DNA of 64,000 bases, taken from positions 1,178,001 through 1,242,000 of the forward strand of contig CM032125.1 of the NCBI GenBank assembly GCA_018894105.1, in the 5' to 3' direction. This document shows, piece after piece, positions 22,091 to 33,690 of the stretch; the first letter of the stretch is position 1, and the number at the start of each line of letters is the position of its first letter. Under the pieces are notes generated by a model that was not told the DNA's origin, did no database searches, and worked only from the letters and a program-made list of their open reading frames with translations. The stretch is from Jacaranda mimosifolia (Eukaryota; Streptophyta; Magnoliopsida; Lamiales; Bignoniaceae). A program made the position numbers and the translations under genes.

Positions 22091-24826
22091 TGTAGCACCC
22101 CTCCTCAGGACGACACCTCAATCAAAGCACCACACAGATTCAATCTTAAATATCAGAGTCGCAATCTAACAAAAGGCCCATAAGTTCATTTCACAGATAT
22201 TCTAAAATGACATTCAATCTCATCAATCAATTCTAAACCAAAATTTTTAAAATAAACACCTACTAAACTTCATAGTATTAATATCTTACTGCATAACACA
22301 TTAAAACCTTATAATTAAAATCATACATATCACAACATCTCTAAGGTTTCCTTCCCAATACAATACGTCATAACTTATGTTCTGTACAATCTTCAAAATG
22401 AAATCAAATACATTTCTTCCCAGATCCATCTTGAACCATCTCCTCCCCGTTTGATATCATAGAATGTAAGGAGGTAAGTCCAAAGACTTAGTGAGTAATG
22501 CAGAAGGGATTTATCGAGGATGATTCGACTCGACAAATCATAATATAAACGAACAGATCAAACAGATACATAAACAGATAGTACTGAAAAGCACACAAGA
22601 AACTCTCCTGCCTTATCGCTCCAAGATCAGATGTCAGACAGACAGAAACAATCAAACAGATCAAATCCAAAGCAGATGCACTCAAAGGATAGTCTAAGAT
22701 GTGCATTGCCGATTCACCTTATACCAGACAAACATATCACCTAAGCGTAACAGCTTGGTATATGGCAGATGCCCATACGAGCTGTATAGCGCACCGCCGA
22801 TGCCCAGGGGAAAGTCTTTAGCGCACCATCGATACCCAGGGGAAGTCCCTAGCGTACCGCCGACACCGAGGGGAAAGTCCCAAGCATGCCTCATATAACC
22901 AAACATATCGCCCGGATCGGCGCTTGGCCTCATAATCACCATACAAATAACAGAATTACCGCTTATGCAGATGCCTAGGGGAAAATCCCTAGCACATTGC
23001 CGGTTTCAGACATAATAGATCATAGCAGACTGAAACAATGTCTATCAGGTAACAGATAACAATAACAGATACAGATATGCCAACATGGCCAAAATACAGA
23101 TCAGATAACAGAAATGCCAACAAGGCAACAGATACAAAGCAGATTTAGAACAGATAACAGACATAATTCTAGGCGCAAGAACAGACAGAAACAGATACAG
23201 AATAGATATAACCCACACAGGGTATTCAGAACAGAATCAAATATCAAATAGAATCCAAACATGGTTCTAAGTAACGTACAAAAATAGTAGCTCAATAGGG
23301 TGCCAAATTGGCAGAGCCTCATAGGTATAACAAGTGCCAAGAGGGATAGATCCTCACCTTATACCCAATCAGTCAGATATATAGCTATTGCTCGTCACCG
23401 ACCAAATCTCCGTCACCTAATTCACAAAATAATTCATAATTAAAGTTCGATAGATTCTACTAACCTTATTCGTTATCGAAACTTAATATTTCCCAAAATC
23501 ACCAAATAAATCTTATTTAAATCCAAATTTATATAAATCAATCAAACTAACTTAATCTTATCAACTATTAACAATTTAAGATTTAAAATCTCAAATTCCT
23601 ATTCATAAATAATCTATAATTAACTCAAACCCACAAAATGTCACTAATTAAATCTTACAAAATCTATATAACTCAATTCAACCTCCAACTACATAATATT
23701 CCATGCTTAATCTAACAATTATCTCCAAAATTATTAATATGCCATCAAAATCTAAAATTTCCTATACATATATATAATACATAATCATATAATAACACAA
23801 CCTAAAGTCCATAATTAAATCACTCATCATCCTAACTCATACATATAACTTACATGAATATATATAATACATAAAAATATAATTATCAAAACCTAACAAA
23901 ATTCATAACTCACTAATTAATGCCCGGATTCAAAAATGGACTATACCGTCTTGGAACGAGGAGATAATTCTGCCCCCAAGTCGCCAGAGCACAGGTGCCG
24001 GCCGTCGGCCTCTGTCGCCGAAAATTCACCGTCACAACCAGAAGATACTCCTCAACTCTACGATCACAACCCCTCAAACAATTTCAGATTCCGACATCAT
24101 TTGGTCGGTCAATTGGCCAAAAAACCATAATCCCGCCACCAACACCGCCGCGCTGGTTTTTCTCCGATTACTTCATCGTCGGTGGTCCGTTTTGCTCGTT
24201 CAAGCTACCGTTGTGATCCTTGAGTCGAGCCCAACAAAACCCAGTACTTAAACTCAAAGTTTCGTTGCCGAAACGAAGAAACCCATCGACCTCCACCATG
24301 GCCGAAACTTCAAGCTCTAATTCCAGCCGCCTCATCGATCGGTTTTAGGGAAAAGTTGTATATTTGAGTTCCTTGAGCTGAGAGGAGTAAAACGGTACAT
24401 AATTTGTTGGGTTTTATCGTTCGCCGGAAAAAATGATTGGAGGAGGAAGCCACGGTTGTGAGGGAGGAGAAGAAGGAATGAGGAGAAAAATGAAGAAGAA
24501 AGAAGAAAAAGGAAGAAAGGAAATTGGTGGTCAAAATTAGCATTAATTTTGACTTGATGGAAAGCATTGGACAAGCATGGTGGACGTATGGTTCGCTTGA
24601 CTTCATCCATGTTTTTTTTTTTAATAATAATTTAAAATCTCTCAATTTAGTTTCCAAAATAAATAAAATGTATTTTCGATCTCAAAATCTTGTAAAAATA
24701 TAAATTGAATCTTATATAATTTTTATCATGATTAAATAATTCAAAATTTTAATTGAATAACTAAAATTAACTGATAAAATAATTAATAATAATTTAACAA
24801 ATATATAAAATTTTGGGGTCGTTACA
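22091..24826 (-). mobile_element. 2.7-kb gypsy-type solo LTR
   Basis: Minus strand: starts TGTAACGACCCC, ends GGGGTGCTACA, with a perfect ATTGT duplication (22086-22090, 24827-24831). The sequence continues across it as in the paralog near 57560-57590. No gag-pol. It contains a short tandem array (22785-22890), a CAGATA-rich tract (about 22540-23250) and a GC-richer patch (23930-24320). Confidence 0.85.
22785..22890. repeat. Short tandem array inside the LTR
   Basis: Three to four degenerate units of about 31 bases, each containing 'gcac/taccgccgatgcccaggggaaagtc'-like sequence; a further diverged unit lies at about 22970-23000. Confidence 0.6.
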
Positions 24827-24831
24827 ATTGT

Positions 24832-27149
24832 AACCACAACACATTTGAAAGTTCTAATTGGGTTTTATATTGTTAAGATTTTGGCCAAGTTAATGAATTA
24901 AAACACTGAAAGTTCACGAGCATGGTTAAATAAGCAATTGAAAGTTCATGATAAATTGTGCATTTCTTTGTCCCGAATTCTAATAGCATGTTTTTGAAAA
25001 TATTTTGATAATGTATGTAATTCTTGATTTTGTATCTAATTATTTCTTATTTTAAGCAAAAACGGTTTCTTTTTTTAAAATTTTATTTTTGCATGATATT
25101 TATACATGCTCAAATCCGATAGAGGGTGAAGAAATTTATTTACTGTGCCAAGTGGCACTCATGCTTTATCTTTTTAATCTTTTTGTAGAGAACTTATTTT
25201 AGGATGAGGAAGACAATCAATTTTGGAGATGGCGGTGAGAAATCTATTTTCTTTTTAATATCGCTTTAGGTTCATTTTTGTTCTTTTGTTTTAAATATTA
25301 GTTCATTGTTGAGGAGATTTTTCTTTTTCTATTTTTAATCGTTAGGTTTGATTCTAAAAGCAAGTATTTGAATTATTTTCGATTGTGATAATTTGGGATT
25401 TTCAATAATATTTTTGGGATTTTAGTATGCTCAGTTTTAATTCAATGGCTCTGTGTCCCTAAATCTTTAGACCTAAGGAAGTTGTTGTGTTAATGTCCTG
25501 AATTTGTAGCGTGGCAGCTCCATTGAAATGGCAGGTCTAATTAGTGAGTTCACCATTTTAAATTTTCGTACGATTGGTTTGGCCAATTTTAGACAAACCA
25601 TGAACACTTCATAATTTTTGGAGAGGGGGTATTACAAAAATTTTAAGACTACCTTATTTTGTGATTGTCACACATTGGCAGCAAAAAAAAAAAAAAAAAT
25701 GGGGAGGAAAGAAAAGAAAAGAAACTAAGATTTTAGGCATACACCCCATGTATGTTGGTGCAGCTTAAGCGCAAACAATGGAAATTTAGCGGGCCGGTAA
25801 TGGGAGGGTCAGGTAGTGTAGATCTGAGCAGCCGTAATGCAACAGCTCACCATTGGGATTGGTTATAATTTATGCTGCATTTGTTCTTTGCAATTGCAGC
25901 ACTAATCTCTTGAGGGAAACAGAAGTATAAGTTTTGTTCTGATGGCAGAGGCAAATGCTTTGTCGAGAAGATGTAAAGATGATCGATGTTTATTGATCTG
26001 ATCAATGAATATATTTCTGCACAACATCTAGCTTAGTTAATGTGCTTGGTCTGATTGATTCACTTGTCTAATCTTTTGCCCTTTTGTTTTCTTTCTAAAT
26101 AATGTTGGCAGACATTATGGTTCTGCAGCTGCTCCGTTGCACTTGCATTAATTGGAATTCGTATGTTATGTCTTATTAATTATGTCTTATTACTAATACG
26201 GAATTCTAGCAAGGTTTCTATTCGTATGTAATGGAATTGCTACTTCATTGATTATGGAACTTATAGAGGAATAGTTAGGCATCAAATAAAAGGTCTGATT
26301 TTTTGATAAAGAGAAAATTTCTTGCTCTGTTTTTCCTTAAATATTCAATTAATTCTGTTTCTAATGTACAGCAGATCAGTTTCTCTATAATCCTTTCAAG
26401 GGAATATGCAATGATAAATGAATTCACGACTTTCAGCACAAAAGCAAGTGGGGTAAGTAACTATTGCACAAGCTTGTGAAGCCCTTCTGCAATCTGCTTA
26501 CACACGTATAACAATACAATTATTCAAGATGATCAAATTGATGGAAAGGTTGTCCTAATTATCTTTACAATAAGTCGTATTCTCAACACAATCGAAAAGT
26601 TTTTAGCATTATTTTAACTTGCTAGAAAAGTGCCTGTATCATGCACCTGTGTAGTTATTTTAAACCACCATTATTAGAAAATTCTTAAACTACTAATATG
26701 TGTATATATATATATAATCTAAAAAATTTGTAAAAGATACAAGTTAAATTACAATGAGAAAAAGACATATTTTCATTATATTATGTTAAATAATTATATT
26801 AAACTTTATATTTGTATATGCCATGATTCCATAATAAATATATTGATCACAAGTTAGTCAATATTAAAATATATGTTATGATAATTAATATTCATTTTAA
26901 ATTTGTATCAGAGGGCACACATAAAGAATCTTTTCCTTATTAGTTTGTATTTTATTTCTTATGTATAATTTATTATCTAAGATACTTGATATTATATTTA
27001 TTTTATTATGAATATTATATTAATATTTATCACATTTTTTTTATTTATTACAATAAGTCTCTAATTTGTTTTTATTCTATAATTTGTATATTTTAAATTA
27101 GTATGTTTTGCATATTGACAAGGGTGTAAAGTCGGTTAACATATATTTC
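24832..27149. other. Rearranged intergenic block with partial repeats
   Basis: 24832-24855 resumes the paralogous block interrupted by the solo LTR; 25530-25670 is a second partial copy of 21885-22025; 26580-27140 matches 44490-45020. The segment 25690-26570 has no counterpart elsewhere in the window and includes an exon-like stretch at 26375-26452. Confidence 0.5.
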
Positions 27150-27491
27150 CACTACAAAAAAAAAATCTAGGAGTCAACTATGTACGACTAATTCGTAGTT
27201 GATACTAAAAATTTATAGCTTTAACCATGAGATTGACCTAGTTAAATCCGAAGTAGTTGCTCTCATGTAACCCTTCCTACAACCAATTCGTAACTGATAA
27301 TCAATTCAAATATGTGGATATTGTATAGCTAATCTGTTACGCTTTCAACGAACAAGTCTACAAAATTGATTGTTAATAACTTTTTGTTGCTTGTTATTTA
27401 AAAAAAAATTATATTTGCTATGAAAATTTGTAATTATAGTTCATAGTTTTGTAGCTATGAAATTAATTTCGTAGCAAATTTTTTATAGTAG
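27150..27491. mobile_element. CACTA-like MITE (possible)
   Basis: Begins CACTACAAAAAA and ends near TATAGTAG, with internal inverted 'aattcgtag' / 'ctacgaatt'-type repeats. The target duplication is not clear, so the class is tentative. Confidence 0.4.
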
Positions 27492-27639
27492 ATACCTAAG
27501 TCTTTAGTACTATTTTGTTATCTGACAGTCATTCAATTTTTTCCACTACTGGTACAGTAGATTTTGTGTATAATACCATGATTTAGAAAAGAACAAAAGA
27601 ACCAAAAAAAAAAAAAAAAAGAACAAAAGAACGGAGAGA

Positions 27640-28464
27640 TAAAGTTTAAAAATAGAGATTAATTACTATTTTAAAAAGGATAAGTATTAGAAAAACTGAT
27701 TTTATAAATTGTACACTAATACTAATATTAGTTGAAATTATTAAATCACTCAAATCTTGTGTTACAATACAAATCTTAAATTTGCAGTTAGTCTTATTCC
27801 ATCTCAATTTGATTCCCTTTTTTTTTTTCCCCCAACTGCTCCCCCTCTTCTTCTTTATCTTCTATGACAGTTAATTTGTGCAAAGAAGATAAGATTACAA
27901 AAAATATTATGAAATACCATTAGGGAAAAAAAAATAGAAAAGAAAAAGAACAAATCTTAAACTCCAATCTAACACAGACTCATTCATATGCATCTTTTCC
28001 ATTTTAATAATCAATCGCATCCTTTTGGGAGTAAAATAATCTTGCACGATTAAAATCTGAACAAGTTAAAGAGTTTGAAGTTAAATCTATCTCAAAAAAA
28101 AATAAGGGAAAAAGAAAAAAGAGTTTGCAGTTAAACCATTAACACTTCAAATGTTGTCCATGGAAACAGATATCTCTCCACCCTCTGCTTCTTGAGTTTG
28201 AATATATACTGATTAGTGCATCATCAACAATGATTAAAATCTCTGAAAACTCCAACAGAAAAGAATCAGAGAAGAAAACAGATTAAAATCAGTGACGACT
28301 GGAAACAGAAATGGTTCCCAAGAAAATTTAAGATTAGAGAGTCAAGTCAAGAAGAACAGTGAATGATAGTTTAAATACTTGTCGAATTAATCCTACATAT
28401 AAAATTAAGTTATTAAATAAAGACTTGAATAATAAAGTCTCTAACCTGATCAAAAGCAGAGGAA
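27640..28464 (-). other. NLR-B downstream flank
   Basis: Collinear with 51826-52450 and with the region after NLR-A; includes a conserved 'ttgtccatggaaacaga' segment (28154) also found at 42345, 52342, 57728 and 61380. It holds the putative 3'-UTR intron. Confidence 0.6.
28243..28445 (-). other. Putative 3'-UTR intron of NLR-B
   Basis: Donor GATCAG|GTTAGAGA starts about 19 bases after the stop codon; acceptor GTTTTCAG|AG ends at 28243, about 200 bases on. The same pair is conserved after NLR-C (61696 / 61469), NLR-A and the relics. The stop-to-junction distance is under 50 bases, so nonsense-mediated decay would not be expected. Confidence 0.5.
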
Positions 28465-31059
28465 TCACTTTCTCCAAGTATCACCCACACGAACTTGAAG
28501 GGCATCATTTCCCTCACTTTCTTGCTCCTCTTGTATACGCTTGGCTGACTCCACAACAGATTCATTCTGATCATCAACCTCAATGAGTTCAAGTGTTGGA
28601 ATTTCTCCTATATCATTTGGAATCTCATTTAGATTCCAACAATGATAAATCACTAGGTACTTGAGGCTTGGAAAGTGGCTACTTTCAGTTATCCATTGAT
28701 GGAATGCTAACTCATCAATTAGTAGGAATTTTAGTCGAGAAAATTCACCTTCACTTGTTTCCCATTTGTATCCATAGAAAGCATAATATCTTAGTTTAAG
28801 CACTTCAAGATTAGGCAAGGAACCAACAATCGACATATCTTCCCATCGAAGTCTCAGACCAACCAAGGTTAACTTTTTCAGGGTTGTTGGAAAAGCAGGA
28901 TTAAGCTTTTCCTGAAAAGAACCTAAATACACCTCTAACTTTAGCTTTTCAAGTTGACGCAGATGGACAAGATTATCAAGGTCTTGAACATATTCTTCCC
29001 TCCTATAAAGGATTCCCAATTTCTTCAAGTTTGGAATCATTTCTAGGATCTCTTCAGTACATTTGAAATCATTTACTCCCGAAAGTGTTTGCAGGTTTTC
29101 TAGTGGAAAAGTTGGAGCTCCTTGTGGAATAGTGGGTAAGGGACCAATAAATATTAGATGCCTTAATTGTGGCATCCTCCAAATTTCCATTGGCAGATAT
29201 ACTGAAAGTAGTGATATGGCACGCCAATATGTCTTTCCTGGATCAATGATTAAGGTTTGAAGATTCTGAAGGTTTAATATGGATGGAGGAACAATAAGTT
29301 TTACCGCAGCAGGAAAAGCAAGGTACCTTAAATGAATCAGCTCAAATACTTCAGCAGGTATCTTGGAAATTATGAACCAAAGAGCATAGTCAGCAGAAAC
29401 CACATCCAATACCCTGAGCAATCTAAATTTTCCAAACGAGCTTAGTGAACTTCCATCAAGGTGGAAACATATAATAGTACGGATGGTTGAGCAATAAATA
29501 TTTTTAAGCCTAACCAGATGGCAAAAAGCAATACTTATGCGGTGCGGGTTCCTAATTAGACGATTAATCTTGTAAGCGTACATACCCATAACATTTAGAA
29601 GAAACTTTTCTTCCTGTGCTTTTCTTATGCATAAGTCTCGCACGAGATCATGGATGCTCAAACTTTTGATTTTGCCATTAGATTTCCTCCTACTCACTAA
29701 TACAAGACTTCTCTTCACAAGATCCTCCACATACTCTTCTGCCACCTCTTCAGAACTTTTAGATTCACTTGGTTGTGAAAAACCCTCAGTCACCCATAAT
29801 TTGATGAGTTTGGAGACACGAATTTCATGATCTTCTTCAAAGCCTCCCATATATAGGAAACATGGTCTCAAATAATGAGGCAAGTGGATGTAACTTAAAG
29901 ATATTATCTTTGTGGACAACTCCTCATTTGTATTACTGATAGCTAAATTTACATTTTTTGCAATATTCCCCCAGGATTTTTGAGTCTTACAGACAGTGGA
30001 CAAGAGTCCGGCAATTACGACGATTGCAAGGGGTAGTCCTCTACAGCTTCTTGCTATTGCCATTCCAATAGTTTCCAATTCAGGTGGACATAAATTTTCT
30101 CCTGCAAACACCTTTTGCTGAAGCAACTTCCAACTTTTATCTGCATCCATGAATTGCATCTCATGAAGAGGGCTAGAAGAGTCGGGATAAGCAGCCACAT
30201 CAGATAGTCTAGTGGTTAATATGATTCGACTTCCATTATAGTCATCAGGAAATGCCTTCTTTACATCATCCCAAGCCTCTGTACTCCAAATATCATCCAT
30301 TACAATGAGATACCTCCTTCCCTTTAAACTTTTGTACACAAGTTCTTGTATTGGTTTGTTAATGCTTTCTTCAGATCTTTCAGTTTTCATGGAAACTAGG
30401 AGGGTCGAAAGAATTTCTTGTGCTCTATAATCTTGTGATACTGTGACCCAAGCATGAATATCAAAGTGTTCCATAGTTAATGGATCATCATAAGCATTTC
30501 TAGCAAGAGTGGTTTTGCCAATACCTCCCATACCGATGATTGGTATGACTTGGAGTTTGGATGATTCTCCACAAAGCCGAGCCTTTATTGCCATCAAGTC
30601 ATCGTCAAACCCAACCGTGGTATCTTTGCTGGTGGGTGCAATTAGCCTTGACGTTGAAGTAGCAACAGAAGAATACCCATTACTGAGTTGTGCATCATTG
30701 GTTGTGGTGCTATTTTTGACCTGCGTCGCCTCTCTCACCACTTTTTTCAACTTCTTAAAATTAAAGTGAAGCCTAAATCTTTTCAAAAGCTGTGAAAACT
30801 TAGCATTTTTAGGTCCGGCGGTCGACTTGGAGATATAATATTCAATAATATCTTCTGCTTCAATTGCTACATCCCTAACTCGTCCTTCCAAACTGTTGGC
30901 TTTCCCTGGAAAATCTTCAAGAAAAGTTTTCAAGAAAGTAATGCATTCGTTGGTAGATATAATTTGTAGTTTTTCGTGAAGAGAAATGGAGTATTGATCA
31001 TGATGGTGAAGGAATTCATCAATGGTTTGTTGAAGTGAAACAAGAGAAGCATAAGCCAT
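28465..31059 (-). CDS. NLR-B: CC-NB-ARC-LRR immune receptor, R1-like
   Basis: An 864-residue single-exon coding frame, the most canonical NLR here. Coiled coil 1-120 (EDIIEYY 69-75), P-loop GMGGIGKTT 176-184, kinase-2 LIVMDD 251-256, RNBS-B GSRIILTTR 276-284, GLPLAI 341-346, RNBS-D LRPCFLYMGGFEED 397-410, SIHDLVRD 467-474, then leucine-rich repeats to about 820 and the family-specific tail IPTLELIEV..ES AKRIQEEQ ending VGDTWRK. All nucleotide-binding residues of the class are present, so an active ATPase switch is likely. Start ATG at 31059 matches NLR-A and the pseudogene. At about 860 residues it is shorter than Solanaceae R1 (about 1290) because it lacks that protein's extended N-terminus. 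Pathogen specificity is unknown. Confidence 0.95.
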   Translation of the reverse strand: MAYASLVSLQQTIDEFLHHHDQYSISLHEKLQIISTNECITFLKTFLEDFPGKANSLEGRVRDVAIEAEDIIEYYISKSTAGPKNAKFSQLLKRFRLHFNFKKLKKVVREATQVKNSTTTNDAQLSNGYSSVATSTSRLIAPTSKDTTVGFDDDLMAIKARLCGESSKLQVIPIIGMGGIGKTTLARNAYDDPLTMEHFDIHAWVTVSQDYRAQEILSTLLVSMKTERSEESINKPIQELVYKSLKGRRYLIVMDDIWSTEAWDDVKKAFPDDYNGSRIILTTRLSDVAAYPDSSSPLHEMQFMDADKSWKLLQQKVFAGENLCPPELETIGMAIARSCRGLPLAIVVIAGLLSTVCKTQKSWGNIAKNVNLAISNTNEELSTKIISLSYIHLPHYLRPCFLYMGGFEEDHEIRVSKLIKLWVTEGFSQPSESKSSEEVAEEYVEDLVKRSLVLVSRRKSNGKIKSLSIHDLVRDLCIRKAQEEKFLLNVMGMYAYKINRLIRNPHRISIAFCHLVRLKNIYCSTIRTIICFHLDGSSLSSFGKFRLLRVLDVVSADYALWFIISKIPAEVFELIHLRYLAFPAAVKLIVPPSILNLQNLQTLIIDPGKTYWRAISLLSVYLPMEIWRMPQLRHLIFIGPLPTIPQGAPTFPLENLQTLSGVNDFKCTEEILEMIPNLKKLGILYRREEYVQDLDNLVHLRQLEKLKLEVYLGSFQEKLNPAFPTTLKKLTLVGLRLRWEDMSIVGSLPNLEVLKLRYYAFYGYKWETSEGEFSRLKFLLIDELAFHQWITESSHFPSLKYLVIYHCWNLNEIPNDIGEIPTLELIEVDDQNESVVESAKRIQEEQESEGNDALQVRVGDTWRK

Positions 31060-31330
31060 ATCAAATCAAAATGAAGGAAGAATAACAAGGGCTATCCTAG
31101 AGAGAAAGAGAGATAGAGAAAGAAGAGAAACTACTTCAGAGAGATAAACTGATTCAAGTCTTCTCATTCAAACTATGTACAGTCTCTCATTGTTAATTAT
31201 CAGTCAAAAAGTCTTGTGGAATTGATTTGTGGAAGGCCCAAAGATCAATGTGCTTTTGAATTTTTTTACCATTGATTAGTGTGAAATCTGAATCACCCAA
31301 CTAAAATATTTATAAATATCTTTTTTAGCT
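31060..31330 (-). promoter_or_regulatory. NLR-B 5' leader and proximal promoter
   Basis: Coding-strand pyrimidine-rich leader (31095-31145) followed upstream by the conserved promoter segment 'gtcttgtggaattgatttgtgg.aggcccaaa' (31208-31240), shared with 6630-6655 and 60470-60485. A TATAAATATT-type sequence on the minus strand near 31305-31318 could be the TATA box. Confidence 0.4.
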
Positions 31331-31785
31331 TTTAAAAAGTGGTTTTATTCATTAACAATTATCTATTGCTTTTTCCTTTCTTTTTCTTTTGTTTTTTCTT
31401 TTCATTTCTTAAGTGCATGGTTTGCGCGCTATATAAGTGAGTATGTGTGTTGTTTATTAATCACTTGTAAAAAATACATAAGTTGCATTTAAAAATATTG
31501 TTTACGTAATTAATAAAAAAATGTAATAAATTATTTCTTGAAAAGAAAAAAAGAAAAAAAGACCTTGTATGAACATTCAAGTTTAATTTCAAAATATTAC
31601 TTTGTGATGCTACATATGCATTTTTGCATTACCTTGTGTATAAGAATGTAAAACTGAATATTCTAATTTACAAAACCTATAATGAATTATGCAACCCCTC
31701 CCCCTAAACTATGTTCTTAGATAAAATGACTCTATCTCATCAATGAAGATCTTTTTTCTTGTTAAATTGAATATATTCAACTTGT
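31331..31785. other. AT-rich intergenic DNA, nothing recognised
   Basis: Low-complexity sequence with no supported feature. Confidence 0.5.
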
Positions 31786-31825
31786 AATTCTTAACTATAA
31801 AGTCACATTCTTAACTATAAAGTCA

Positions 31826-31960
31826 CCGTGGCTGAGTGGCCTATGGCCCAATGGCATAAGTCTCCCACATAATGTGGGAGGCCAAGAGCTCGAACTCTAA
31901 CAAGCTCCTTATGTGCATACGTGTGTATAAATTAAAAAAAAAATATATATATATATATAT
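31826..31960 (+). mobile_element. tRNA-derived SINE
   Basis: Starts GTGGCTGAGTGG-like after 'ac', with an A-box-like TGGCCCAATGG and a B-box-like GAGCTCGAACTC, and ends in an A-rich then (AT)n tail. Target duplication ATAAAGTCA (31817-31825, 31961-31969). The paralog at 37430-37455 is an empty site. It would be transcribed by RNA polymerase III and mobilised by a LINE. Confidence 0.75.
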
Positions 31961-33513
31961 ATAAAGTCATCGTGACTGCCAACAAAAGCACATGGTAGCC
32001 CAACAAATTGAGTTGTTATAAGACATTAAAAAATATATCTCTAAAATAGATAAAAATTATTTATTTTTGTGGAAACATGTGCAAGTGCTCAAGTGCCAAG
32101 TGTGTTTATATTAAATAAAAAACTATATAATTTTTTCTTCCCCCCCTTCTTTTACTCCATGTTTTATGATAAACTTATAGTGGGACATTGTAGTTTTATG
32201 ATAAACTTATAGTGAGACATCTAGGACAAAAGATATATTTATACGCTACTTTCCGACAATAATTCACTCAACAAGTAACAAGATATCTTTACATATATAT
32301 CTATGTTCATGCATGTTAGAGAGTGTCTTTCGTTCCTATTAGTATAGGTAAATCAAAGTTAAATGAAATCAATGGTGGCAATAGGTTGAACCAAGATTTC
32401 ATGTGATCTAACCAGAAATGTGGCACAAATAAACATATAATTGTTTTAATAAATTCATTGTAAACTTAAGCACATTTATAGTTTTGTGCTCCGTCTTAGT
32501 ATCACGAATACTTACATAAGAGAATTTTAAACTTTTATGAAAAGCAGTATCACATCTTGTGCTTATCTAGTTGAATGTTTTTCCATGTGTACATAGATAT
32601 CAAGATTTACTTAATTAAAAGTTTAGAACTCATCCACTTTTTATTTGGTAGAAATAAAATACTCATTGGCAACTTGTTGTTACTTTAATTAAACTTTTTC
32701 TAATTACCAGGGATGGTGCTAAAATAGATGTAGGATTCTAACACTACTCATGATTCTTTTATATCTAGTAATAAATTAATTGTTAAAAAATTTCAAAAAT
32801 TAATTAAAATATTAATAAAATTGTTTTTTTTTTTTGGAAACATGTGCACATTCCCATGTTGCCAACTGTATTTATATTAAATGCAAATATAATATGATCT
32901 TCCTTCCCTCCATCATTTCCTCCAAGTTTTGTAATAAACTTGCGGTGAGACATCTATTTATAAAGTCTACTATACTAATTTCTTAAGTGAACTATACTAC
33001 TTTCTCCATATTACAATCTACTTTTCAACAACGTAACTCTCACTTAGCATATAATATGATATACTCCCATAACTATGTGTGATGAACTTTGAATAGTGTC
33101 TTCCGAATTTCTACTAGGTAGTATAGATAAATCAAAGCTACATTGAAGTTGAAGGTGGCCATAGTTCAAATCAAGAAATGGCACTCATAAACATACAATT
33201 TTCTAATCAATTCATTGTAAACTTATGCACATTTATGGTTTTACACTCTACCTCGACCTTAGTATCATAAACATTTATATAAGAAAATCTCAAGCTTTTA
33301 TCAAAGGAGTACCACTTCTTATGTTTATCTAGGTGAAGTTTCTATATGCATATATACAGATATATCAAGATTTACTTCGTTAAAAATTTGGAACCCATCT
33401 TCCTTTTATTCAACATTTAGAAATAAAGTACTTGTCTCGACAACATGCTGTTATCTTTGAACTTTTTTTAACTGGTGGTAGTGCTAAAAAAATGTAGGAT
33501 TCCAACACTACCC

Positions 33514-33528
33514 ATGATGATGATGATG

Positions 33529-33582
<54 letters not shown>
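33514..33582. repeat. (ATG)n(ATT)n microsatellite, SINE tail
   Basis: About 5 ATG units then about 18 ATT units. On the minus strand it forms the 3' tail of the SINE-like sequence at 33583-33690. Confidence 0.85.
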
Positions 33583-33690
33583 TACAGACGTGCACACACT
33601 AAGGATTTATTAGAGTTCGAACCTCAAACCTTACACATACAAGTATGAGGACGATATCATTGAGTGAATTGACCACTTGACACCCGTAAT
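33583..33690 (-). mobile_element. Second SINE-like element (minus strand)
   Basis: Minus strand contains a B-box-like GGTTCGAACTC and a simple-repeat tail. Related tandem units at 32745-32760 and 39440-39460 lack it (empty sites), while 41114-41240 has the same insertion, so it entered before the block duplicated. Confidence 0.5.

Noticed and set aside
22540..23250. CAGATA-rich tract considered as a CRISPR-like or satellite array
   Set aside because: Units are short and irregular with no spacer/repeat regularity; it is simple-sequence DNA within an LTR in a eukaryote.
23936..24657. Several open frames near 24 kb
   Set aside because: Inside the solo LTR 22091-24826; low-complexity (poly-Phe/Ser) translations.
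31826..31900. Possible tRNA gene
   Set aside because: Box A/B-like motifs are present but no cloverleaf can be drawn; it has a SINE-style tail and target duplication.
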